Source: JANQEA01 sp964530075
GTDB lineage: Bacteria; Bipolaricaulota; Bipolaricaulia; UBA7950; UBA9294
Direction: 5' to 3'
Assembly: GCA_964530075.1 (NCBI GenBank)
Contig: CAZGXU010000039.1
Location: 1 to 19,829 of the forward strand
Length of the DNA: 19,829 bases
Within the stretch, counting starts at the first letter, position 1; the number at the start of each line of letters is the position of its first letter. This document shows, piece after piece, positions 14,356 to 19,829 of this stretch. The position numbers and the translations under genes were made by a program. The notes beneath the pieces are model-generated. The model ran no database searches. It was not told the DNA's origin and was given only the letters and a program-made list of their open reading frames with translations.

Positions 14356-16128
14356 ATGAATCGACGGTCGAGCCCGGTGCGAGAGGCGGAACTCCGTCCG
14401 ACCGTCCAGGTCCGGCTCCCGGACGGACGGGTCTACGACGTCGAGCGGGACATCCCGCTCGGCGAAGTCTTCCGCGTCGCGTACCCGGACGAGGGGAATC
14501 CCGCGGTCGCCGCGATCGTCGAGGACGAGCTTCGCGAACTCGCGTGCCCGGTCGAGGGGGACGCCGTCGTGACTCCGATCCGCCTGTCCGACTCGGACGG
14601 GATGCAGATCTACAGCCGGAGCCTCTCGTTCCTCCTCGTCGTCGTCGTCTCGCAGCTCTTCCCCGATGTGCAGGTCCGGATCGAGTACTCCGTTCCGCAC
14701 GGCGGCTACTTCTGCCGCGTCGAGGGGCGGAAGTCGTTCACCGCGCGGGAGCTCGCTCGGATCAAGGATCGGATGCTCGAACTGGTCCGGGAGGATCGCC
14801 CGATCGTCCGCCGACGCGCCACGATCGAGGAGGCGAGAGAGATCTTCACCGCCCGCGGGGAGCTGGCGAAGGTCCGGCTCCTCGAAGCGCGGAAGGTCGA
14901 TCACCTCCACATGTACGCGCTGAACGGGACCTCCGACTACTTCTTCGGCTACATGGTCCCGTCGACCCGGTTCCTCAAGGTCTTCGGCCTGGAGCCGTTC
15001 GCCGACGGGTTCATCCTCCGCTTCCCGCTGCGCGAGGACCCGACGAAGCTCCTTCCGCCCCAGAAGTTCAAGGCGCTCCGCGACGTCTTCGACGAGTACG
15101 GGGAGTGGCTCGGGCTGCTCGGGATGCGCGACGTCGTGTCGCTGAACGAGGCGATCCGCACCGGCCGAATCGAGCAGGTCGTCCTCGTCGCCGAGGCGCT
15201 CCACGAGAAGCGAATCGCCGAGATCGCCTCGCAGATCTCGGCCCGCCGCGACAAGGGCGTCCAACTCGTCTTCATCGCCGGGCCGTCGGCGTCGGGGAAG
15301 ACGACCTTCTCGAAGCGCCTGGCGATCCAGCTTCTGGCGAACGGTCTCCATCCGTTCCCGCTGGCGATGGACAACTACTTCCACTCGCGGGACATCCTGG
15401 CCGAACGGTTCGGGGACAAGGTCGATGTCGATTCGCTCGACGCGCTCGACCTGCCGCAGTTTCAAGCGGACCTGCGGCGCCTCGTCGCCGGGGAGGAAGT
15501 GACGCTCCCGCGCTTCGACTTCCAGACCGGGACGAGGCAGGAGGGACCGACCGTCCGCCTGTCGGAGAATCAGATCATCCTCGTCGAGGGGATCCACGGC
15601 CTGAACCCGCAGCTGAGGGAGGTCAGCCCGGTGAAGGACCCCTTCCGGGTCTTCATCAGCGCGCTGACGCAGATCAACCTCGACGTTCACAACCGCGTCT
15701 CGACGACCGACACGCGCCTGATCCGTCGGATCGTTCGCGACGCGCACTACCGCGGGTACTCGGCCGCGGAAACGCTGATGCTGTGGGAGAACGTCCGCCA
15801 GGGCGAGAAGCGGAACATCTTCCCGTATCAGGAGGAGGCCGACGTGATGTTCAACTCGGCGCTCGGCTACGAGCTCGCGGTCCTCAAGCCGTTGGTCGAG
15901 CCGCTCCTGCTCCAGGTCCAGCAGCCGTGGCTCCGGATCGAGGCCGAGCGTCTCCTCGCCCTCCTCTGGTGGTTCGATCCGTATCCGACGGAGAACGTCC
16001 CCGACAACTCGATCCTGCGCGAGTTCACCGGCGGTTCGAACCTGCGCGACTTCACGCCCGTCCCGCACGGGCTCTGGGGCGCTTCGAGCCACGAGGATCG
16101 GGCCAGCGTTCCGGAGGGGGGCTCGTGA
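14356..16128 (+). CDS. TGS/ThrRS-editing-like and uridine kinase-like fusion (nucleoside kinase)
   Basis: A 590-residue multidomain protein. Residues about 15-77 are a TGS domain (VQVRLPDGRVYDV). Residues about 85-230 resemble the threonyl-tRNA synthetase second additional domain (HGGYFCRVEG near 115-124), with the SAD zinc motif only partly recognisable. Residues about 300-515 are a P-loop uridine kinase/phosphoribulokinase domain: GPSASGKTT at 309-317, DNYFHSRD, LPRFDFQTG, ILVEGIHGLNP, and RLIRRIVRDAHYRG. A roughly 75-residue tail ends the protein. The same architecture is known in scattered bacteria such as Thermotoga and is annotated as a uridine kinase-like protein; the true substrate is not settled. 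GAAGGG lies directly before the ATG. Its stop overlaps the next gene by 4 bases (GTGA). Confidence 0.88.
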   Translation: MNRRSSPVREAELRPTVQVRLPDGRVYDVERDIPLGEVFRVAYPDEGNPAVAAIVEDELRELACPVEGDAVVTPIRLSDSDGMQIYSRSLSFLLVVVVSQLFPDVQVRIEYSVPHGGYFCRVEGRKSFTARELARIKDRMLELVREDRPIVRRRATIEEAREIFTARGELAKVRLLEARKVDHLHMYALNGTSDYFFGYMVPSTRFLKVFGLEPFADGFILRFPLREDPTKLLPPQKFKALRDVFDEYGEWLGLLGMRDVVSLNEAIRTGRIEQVVLVAEALHEKRIAEIASQISARRDKGVQLVFIAGPSASGKTTFSKRLAIQLLANGLHPFPLAMDNYFHSRDILAERFGDKVDVDSLDALDLPQFQADLRRLVAGEEVTLPRFDFQTGTRQEGPTVRLSENQIILVEGIHGLNPQLREVSPVKDPFRVFISALTQINLDVHNRVSTTDTRLIRRIVRDAHYRGYSAAETLMLWENVRQGEKRNIFPYQEEADVMFNSALGYELAVLKPLVEPLLLQVQQPWLRIEAERLLALLWWFDPYPTENVPDNSILREFTGGSNLRDFTPVPHGLWGASSHEDRASVPEGGS

Positions 16129-16955
16129 ACACCGACACCGATTGGCTGATGCGGCTGGCGTTGGAGATGGCCGGCCTCGACGAGGTTCCGGGAGACAGCG
16201 CGATCCATCATCCCGGCGACGTGATCGAGCGGATCCTGTTCGGGATCGACTTGAAGGCGCCGGAGCTGGTGATCGCGTCGGCTCAAGGGTACGACTGCGC
16301 GATCTCGCACCATCCGGTCGGCGGTTCGTCGACGCTCCGATTTCACGAGGTCCTCCGGCGGCACGTCGACCAGATGGTCGGCGCCGGGGTGCCGCACGAC
16401 GTCGCCGAGGAGACGATGCGCGCGACGGTCGAGGAGCGGCGGGTTTTGGGCTCGATGGCCAACTACGATCACGATCCGTCGGTCGCGAGGCTTCTCGATA
16501 TCCCGTACCTGAACATCCACACCCCGCTCGACGAGATCGGGCGACGGAGGATGGCTGAGGCGGCCGCCGGATTGGATGAGGACGCGGCGATCGCCGAGCT
16601 GGTCGATCGGTTCTACGAGACGTTCGGCGAGTTCCGCCACGCCGCGACCGAAATCGAGGTCCGGGTCGGGACGCCGGAGAACCGGATCGGGAAGGTCGTC
16701 GTCTCGCACGGGGCCGGGACGAACGGGGGGTACCCGGTCGCCAAGGCCTACTACGACCACGGAATCGACACCGTGATCTACATCCACTGCCGTCCGGCCG
16801 ACGCGAAGCGACTGGTCGACGAGGTCGGCGGGTCGAAGAACCTGATCGTCACCGGGCACATCGCGAGCGACTCGGTCGGGATCAACCCGTACGTCGACCG
16901 CCTCCGCGCCGAGGGGCTCGACGTGACGACGTTCAGCGGGATCGTCCCCGCGTAG
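16125..16955 (+). CDS. Nif3-like dinuclear metal-centre protein
   Basis: A 276-residue cytosolic protein. The metal-binding pattern of the NIF3/DUF34 family is visible: GYDCAISHHPVG with His62 and His63, LNIHTPLD with Asp136, and VTGHIASDSVG with His245 and Asp249. The last position is usually Glu in this family. The central VVVSHGAGTNGGYPVAKAYY segment also fits. The family is conserved everywhere, but its reaction is disputed (GTP cyclohydrolase I type 2 is a common label), so no activity is claimed. Start: GTG at 16125, with GGAGGGGG at 16113-16120 four bases upstream, overlapping the stop of the TGS-kinase by 4 bases, so the two are translationally coupled. Confidence 0.8.
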   Translation: MNTDTDWLMRLALEMAGLDEVPGDSAIHHPGDVIERILFGIDLKAPELVIASAQGYDCAISHHPVGGSSTLRFHEVLRRHVDQMVGAGVPHDVAEETMRATVEERRVLGSMANYDHDPSVARLLDIPYLNIHTPLDEIGRRRMAEAAAGLDEDAAIAELVDRFYETFGEFRHAATEIEVRVGTPENRIGKVVVSHGAGTNGGYPVAKAYYDHGIDTVIYIHCRPADAKRLVDEVGGSKNLIVTGHIASDSVGINPYVDRLRAEGLDVTTFSGIVPA

Positions 16956-16964
16956 GAGGATTCG

Positions 16965-17744
16965 ATGCCCTTCACCGTCGCGACGTGGAACGTCAACTCG
17001 ATCCGCTCCCGCCTTCATGCGCTCCTGCCGTGGCTGGAGAAGGTCGGGCCGGACGTCGTCTGCCTCCAGGAGACGAAGGTCCAGGATCCCGAGTTCCCGG
17101 TCGATGCGATCGAGGAGGCCGGTTACCGCGCCGCCTTTCGAGGGGAGAAGGCGTACAACGGTGTCGCGATCCTGTCGAGGACGCCGATCGAGAACGTCCG
17201 ATGCGGGTTCGACGACGGCGGTCCGGCCGACGGGGCGCGCCTGATCGTCGGGGAAGTGAGGGGGATCTCGATTGTCAACACGTACGTCCCGCAGGGACGC
17301 GCGCCGGATGACCCGATGTTCGCGTACAAGCTTGAGTGGTTCCCGCGCCTGCGCGCGTACTTCGAGGCTCGCTTCTCGCCCGGAGGGGCGCTCCTCTGGA
17401 CCGGCGACCTGAACGTCGCTCCCGAGCCGATCGACGTCCACGACCCGAAGCACCTCCTTGGCCACGTCTGCTTCAACCCGCAGGTCACCGAGGCGCTCGA
17501 AGGGGTCAAGGCCTGGGGCCTCGTCGATCTGTTCCGGAAGCACGTCCCCGATCCGGGGCAGTACACCTATTTCGACTACCGGACCAAGAACGGCGTCGCC
17601 GAAGGGAAAGGCTGGCGCGTCGACCACATCCTGGCGACGAAGCCGCTCGCCGATCGGTCGATCAGAGCCTGGATCGACCTCGAGCCGCGACGAGGAGACA
17701 AACCATCTGATCACACACCGATGTTGGTGGAGATCAAGGTCTGA
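16965..17744 (+). CDS. xthA: Exodeoxyribonuclease III (AP endonuclease)
   Basis: A 259-residue Mg-dependent DNA repair nuclease that cuts 5' of abasic sites and trims 3' ends. All catalytic residues of the Xth branch of the EEP superfamily are seen: Asn9 in TWNVNSIR, Glu36 in CLQETK, Tyr107 in NTYVPQG, Asp148 and Asn150 in TGDLNVAP, Asp220 in WRVDHIL, and His250 in PSDHTPM. The length matches E. coli XthA (about 268). GGAGG lies 5 bases before the ATG, which is 9 bp after the Nif3-like gene, so it is the last gene of the operon. The sequence after its stop is unlike the rest of the window. Confidence 0.95.
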   Translation: MPFTVATWNVNSIRSRLHALLPWLEKVGPDVVCLQETKVQDPEFPVDAIEEAGYRAAFRGEKAYNGVAILSRTPIENVRCGFDDGGPADGARLIVGEVRGISIVNTYVPQGRAPDDPMFAYKLEWFPRLRAYFEARFSPGGALLWTGDLNVAPEPIDVHDPKHLLGHVCFNPQVTEALEGVKAWGLVDLFRKHVPDPGQYTYFDYRTKNGVAEGKGWRVDHILATKPLADRSIRAWIDLEPRRGDKPSDHTPMLVEIKV

Positions 17745-17894
17745 CGAGCAAATAGAATCCACGCCGGTCACCTCGCTCGGATCTGAGCGTGAGACTGCCT
17801 TCGACTGCGCTACGGACTTGTGATGGAGCACCATCCTTCGCCCAATGGAGACGGTATGGCAGATGCGGCCGTCGGGCGGTCAGGAGCGGCGGTC

Positions 17895-17931
17895 CTGGCT
17901 GGAGTCCAACCGAATCGAGGTTGGTAGCCAG
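17895..17931. repeat. Two-part stem-loop upstream of hicB
   Basis: CTGGCT (17895-17900) pairs with AGCCAG (17926-17931), and inside it CCAACC (17906-17911) pairs with GGTTGG (17919-17924) around the loop GAATCGA. The two stems are separated by GGAGT on one side and T on the other. No T-tract follows on the plus strand. Confidence 0.4.
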
Positions 17932-17948
17932 CAGCGGCCGCGACCGGA

Positions 17949-17977
17949 TTGCCGCGTTTCGAAGACCTAAGTATGCT
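17949..17977 (+). promoter_or_regulatory. Predicted promoter of hicBA
   Basis: -35 TTGCCG (17949-17954), a 17-bp spacer and -10 TATGCT (17972-17977). Transcription would start at or next to the hicB ATG at 17984, so the message would be leaderless or nearly so. A short dyad ATGC-tcatt-GCAT (17973-17985) spans the -10 box and start codon and could be an autoregulatory site. Confidence 0.4.
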
Positions 17978-17983
17978 CATTGC

Positions 17984-18175
17984 ATGAAGACGATGCCGTA
18001 CGTCTACTGGCAGCACGAAGACGCGTGGATCGGGTATCTGCAGGAGTTCGCCGATACCTGGACGCAGGGCGAATCCAGAGGCGAGCTTGAAGAGAACTTG
18101 AAGGACCTCTGGCAGGATCTGACGAGCGGTGCGATTCCCGAGGTCCGCCGCGTCGCCGAGCTTCACGTTTCATGA
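17984..18175 (+). CDS. hicB: HicB-family antitoxin (short form)
   Basis: A 63-residue protein with the HicB N-domain pattern: YVYWQHEDAWIGYLQEF, then TWTQGESRGELEENLKDL, and the end IPEVRRVAELHVS. In this family the small ferredoxin/RNase H-like domain binds and blocks the HicA toxin. It has no room for the C-terminal ribbon-helix-helix or HTH domain that larger HicB proteins use for autoregulation. The start is ATG at 17984; the frame remains open further left, but that part is low complexity and lies upstream of the promoter. Its stop overlaps the hicA ATG (ATGA), so the order is antitoxin then toxin. The antitoxin is intact while its toxin partner is not. Confidence 0.85.
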   Translation: MKTMPYVYWQHEDAWIGYLQEFADTWTQGESRGELEENLKDLWQDLTSGAIPEVRRVAELHVS

Positions 18176-18349
18176 AACGACGTGACCTGGTCCGCCAGAT
18201 CGAGAATAAGGGTTGTATCCTCATCCGGCATGGCGCCCGTCACGACGGGTATCAGAATCCCAGAACGAAGGTCTCCCAACCGGTACCGCGGCATCGCGAG
18301 ATCTAAGAATCCGCTGGCGAAGCACATCCTCAAGATGCTATCGGACTAG
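18172..18349 (+). pseudogene. hicA: HicA mRNA-interferase toxin, frameshifted near the C-terminus
   Basis: The reading frame MKRRDLVRQIENKGC... has the HicA dsRBD-like pattern, with catalytic-type His24 in RHGARHDGY and the conserved QPVPRHREI. It stops at TAA 18304-18306 after 44 residues. One base over, the sequence continues as KNPLAKHILKMLSD to TAG 18347-18349, which is the expected C-terminal helix. Removing one T at 18304 (ATC-t-AAG) would restore a protein of about 58 residues, the normal HicA size. So it is either a recent inactivating +1 insertion or a sequence error. The ancestral stop shares the CTAG at 18346-18349 with the stop of rmuC on the other strand. Family known role: translation-independent mRNA cleavage. 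Confidence 0.8.
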
Positions 18350-19515
18350 TCTTCTTCCTCCGGCATGTTCGGGAGCCGCGGCATCTCGTCGATCGGCTCG
18401 AGCGTTGGCAGGTCGGAGGACGAGACGGTCGACTCCTGGAATCGCTCGAGGTAGGGCTTGAGGCGGGACTCGATCGATCCGATCGCCTTGTTGTATGCGT
18501 CGACGGCTTTCCGAAGGCGATCGCCGGTCTCTGCGACCGGCTTCAGGATGTTCAGGAAGCGGGCGTAAAGCTCCCTTCCTTGATCTGCGATCAGGCGAGC
18601 GTTCTCGGCGATCTCGTACTGCTGCCAACCGAAAGCTGCAGCACGGAGGAGGGCGAGAAGCGTCACCGGGGACGCGATGAGGATCTTCTGCTCGATTCCG
18701 TACTCCAGAAGGCCTGGGTCTTGCTCGAACGCAGCCGACAGTGCGGACTCGTAGGGGATGAACATCACGACAATCTCCGGAGCCTTCTCGAACTGCTCCA
18801 TGTACGCCTTGCGCGAGAGCTCGACGATTCGAGACCGCAACGCTTTGGCGTGTTCGATCAGCCTCTGCCCGCGCTGGGCGCCCTCCAGCTCCAACGCATC
18901 GAGGTACGCGTTGGCCGGGGTCTTGGCATCGATCGGGAGGATCCCCTCGTTCGGAAGACGGACGATCATGTCCGGACGTCCCTGTTCACCGGAGACCTGT
19001 TCTTCGAAGTCGACGTGGCGCGCCATTCCGGCGAGTTCGACGACGCGGCGAAGCTGAAGCTCTCCCCACCGTCCTCGGGCGGTCGAGGACTTGAGGGACT
19101 GCTCGAGCCGAACGGTCGACCGCCGCAGCTCGGCCTGAGCGTCGCCGAGCGAGCGAAGCTGTTCGCCGAGCGATCGATACGCGCCTTCGCGCTTCTGCTC
19201 CAGGTCACGTACGTGCTGATCCATCGCTTCTAGGGCCTTGGTTAGAGGGGAGACGAGCCCCTTCACTTCTTCCTTTTGTGTGCCCCAGTCGCCGCGAACC
19301 TGCTGCAGGAGGCCCGCCAGCTGCTCGCGTGACCGGGCGAGCAGCTGGTCTGCGTTCGAGGTCAGCGCCTGATGGGCCAGCGCGGTGAAGGCCTCCCTCA
19401 TCCGCTCCTGTGCCGTGTCCAGCGCTTGGTCTCTCGTCCGCTCCCGGAGGCGGAAGATCGCCCAGCCGAGGACGAGGCCGACGGCGAGCCCGATTAGCAG
19501 ATACACCCACTCCAT
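18346..19515 (-). CDS. rmuC: RmuC-family DNA recombination protein
   Basis: A 389-residue membrane-anchored protein with one N-terminal helix (4-22, YLLIGLAVGLVLGWAIF), a long heptad-rich coiled coil (about 24-145) and the RmuC nuclease-like domain: RGRWGELQLRRVVELAGM from 147, RPDMIVRLP at 180-188, PIDAKTP at 194-200 and EIVVMFIPYE at 247-256. Asp182 and Asp196-x-Lys198 fit a PD-(D/E)xK core. RmuC limits recombination at short inverted repeats in E. coli. Start: ATG at 19515, giving MEWVYLLIG, with GGGAGG 8 bases upstream; a longer frame to 19596 adds a basic stretch without a ribosome site. It meets the hicA remnant tail to tail. Third positions look less GC-strict than in the genes further left. 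Confidence 0.9.
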   Translation of the reverse strand: MEWVYLLIGLAVGLVLGWAIFRLRERTRDQALDTAQERMREAFTALAHQALTSNADQLLARSREQLAGLLQQVRGDWGTQKEEVKGLVSPLTKALEAMDQHVRDLEQKREGAYRSLGEQLRSLGDAQAELRRSTVRLEQSLKSSTARGRWGELQLRRVVELAGMARHVDFEEQVSGEQGRPDMIVRLPNEGILPIDAKTPANAYLDALELEGAQRGQRLIEHAKALRSRIVELSRKAYMEQFEKAPEIVVMFIPYESALSAAFEQDPGLLEYGIEQKILIASPVTLLALLRAAAFGWQQYEIAENARLIADQGRELYARFLNILKPVAETGDRLRKAVDAYNKAIGSIESRLKPYLERFQESTVSSSDLPTLEPIDEMPRLPNMPEEED

Positions 19516-19593
19516 CCGATGCGCCTCCCAAGCTGCTCGACGACGGGCGCCCCCTCGAACCATGCGGTTTTTCGGGGCGTCTTCGACCCTCGC

Positions 19594-19612
19594 CACTCAG
19601 CTCTTCTGAGTG
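19594..19612. repeat. 7-bp perfect stem-loop at the predicted rmuC transcription start
   Basis: CACTCAG (19594-19600), loop CTCTT, CTGAGTG (19606-19612). Transcription predicted from the minus-strand promoter would begin inside it near 19609, so it is more likely an operator-like dyad or a 5' end structure than a terminator. No U-tract follows. Confidence 0.45.
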
Positions 19613-19615
19613 CCC

Positions 19616-19645
19616 ATCGTAGCGCGAAAGCCGGCGGCGACTCAA
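19616..19645 (-). promoter_or_regulatory. Predicted promoter of rmuC
   Basis: -35 TTGAGT (19645-19640), an 18-bp spacer and -10 TACGAT (19621-19616). The -35 box overlaps the stop codon of the upstream gene. The predicted leader is about 95 bases. Confidence 0.5.
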
Positions 19646-19829
19646 GCAGCGGTCGCGGTGAGATCGATCGTCCCCGCTTCGCCGGTCGTCCCGCGGAGGT
19701 AGTGCCCGCGGATCCCGTCGATCCGGAGGAGGACGTAGTCCGGGTCGGACGGGCCTTCCGGCCAGTCGTCGTGCCACTCGTCCCGCCAGAGCGCCCGCTC
19801 CCGCTCGGGGTCGACGACGACGCGCGCGA
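19642..19829 (-). CDS. C-terminal part of a pyridoxamine 5'-phosphate oxidase-like protein (5' truncated by window edge)
   Basis: The minus-strand frame open at the right edge reads ARVVVDPERERALWRDEWHD, continues through DWPEGPSDPDYVLLRIDGI and ends at TGA 19644-19642, 61 residues. The pattern V-V-D-x-x-x-x-x-x-L-W followed by W-x-x-x-FPEGPxDPxxxLLR-I resembles the C-terminus of general stress protein 26-type FMN-binding split-barrel proteins, which bind a flavin and may reduce small compounds. Only the tail is visible, so the family call is tentative. Codon use is the same GC-rich type as the rest. It reads in the same direction as rmuC, but the gap carries a separate rmuC promoter. Confidence 0.55.
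   Translation of the reverse strand, partial: ARVVVDPERERALWRDEWHDDWPEGPSDPDYVLLRIDGIRGHYLRGTTGEAGTIDLTATAA

Larger units (their letters stand above)
17745..17983. other. Non-coding stretch before hicBA, with dyads
   Basis: The gap of 239 bp has no convincing gene. Frames that cross it translate to low-complexity Arg/Ser/Gly strings. It contains CGCTC-ggatct-GAGCG (74-78 and 85-89 of 177xx), CAGGA-gcggcgg-TCCTG (17881-17897), a larger stem-loop at 17895-17931, and the hicB promoter at its right end. Base composition is slightly less GC-rich than the operon to its left. It may be the edge of an acquired segment. Confidence 0.4.

Noticed and set aside
13084..16092. A 1002-codon minus-strand open frame
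   Set aside because: It is antisense to the deacetylase and TGS-kinase genes, which have full motif sets. Its product shows no domain.
13191..16124. Long upstream extension of the Nif3-like frame
   Set aside because: The extension is out of frame through two real genes and reads as Arg/Pro strings. The GTG at 16125 with GGAGGGGG is the start.
17789..17983. N-terminal extension of hicB to 17789
   Set aside because: It is low complexity, unrelated to HicB, and upstream of the predicted promoter.
1..19829. tRNA, rRNA, CRISPR arrays, insertion sequences, prophage genes
   Set aside because: I looked through the gaps and frames and saw no cloverleaf-sized gene, no regularly spaced repeats and no transposase or integrase motif.
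1..19829. A new multi-gene defence or secretion system
   Set aside because: Every intact gene except one small secreted protein fits a known family, and the neighbourhoods read as ordinary chromosomal operons. The only mobile-type module is hicBA.

Overview
The window is about 19.8 kb of densely coding, high-GC bacterial chromosome (roughly two-thirds GC by eye, codon third positions mostly G or C). It carries peptidoglycan ligases (MurE, MurF), DNA gyrase subunit B, a Trk potassium uptake pair, a lipoprotein with a proper lipobox and DNA repair genes, so it is core genome rather than plasmid or phage. The mur ligases sit outside any dcw-like cluster and face each other, an arrangement that suggests a lineage away from the well-studied phyla. 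I cannot name the phylum from this sequence. No tRNA, rRNA, CRISPR array, transposase or integrase was found.

Layout. 1-2043: the tail of an unknown gene, a YgeA-type aspartate/glutamate racemase (+), and a convergent MFS permease (-). 2044-2182: back-to-back promoters for the MFS gene and gyrB, with a 14-bp palindrome in the MFS leader. 2183-6562 (+): gyrB, then a tight trio of a small secreted/outer-surface-like protein, a membrane-anchored methyltransferase and murE. 6575-12045 (-): murF, a secreted S55-type (SpoIVB-like) protein, trkH and trkA, reading trkA-trkH-S55-murF. 12046-12179: divergent promoters. 12180-17744 (+): a PKD/transglutaminase-like lipoprotein, an HDAC-family deacetylase, a TGS-uridine-kinase fusion, a Nif3-like protein and exonuclease III, probably one operon. 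17745-19829: a 239-bp non-coding stretch, a hicBA toxin-antitoxin pair whose toxin is frameshifted, rmuC (-), and the 3' end of a flavin-reductase-like/PPOx-fold gene (-).

How the parts relate. MurE and MurF add the third residue and the D-Ala-D-Ala dipeptide to the peptidoglycan precursor, and each is downstream of envelope-related genes. TrkA and TrkH form the regulated potassium uptake system. GyrB, exonuclease III and RmuC concern DNA topology and repair.

The six longer intergenic gaps with an outgoing gene give the same kind of promoter: TTGA-like -35, 17 or 18 bp spacer, TAcaAT-like -10. This fixes several start codons and implies very short leaders for some genes. The points most worth a second look are the inactivated hicA beside an intact hicB, the S55 protein whose two half-domains appear in swapped order relative to SpoIVB, the convergent murE/murF pair with a DNPK specificity motif in MurE, and an identical 10-bp palindrome in both tight convergent gene junctions. 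I did not find a convincing wholly new multi-gene system.
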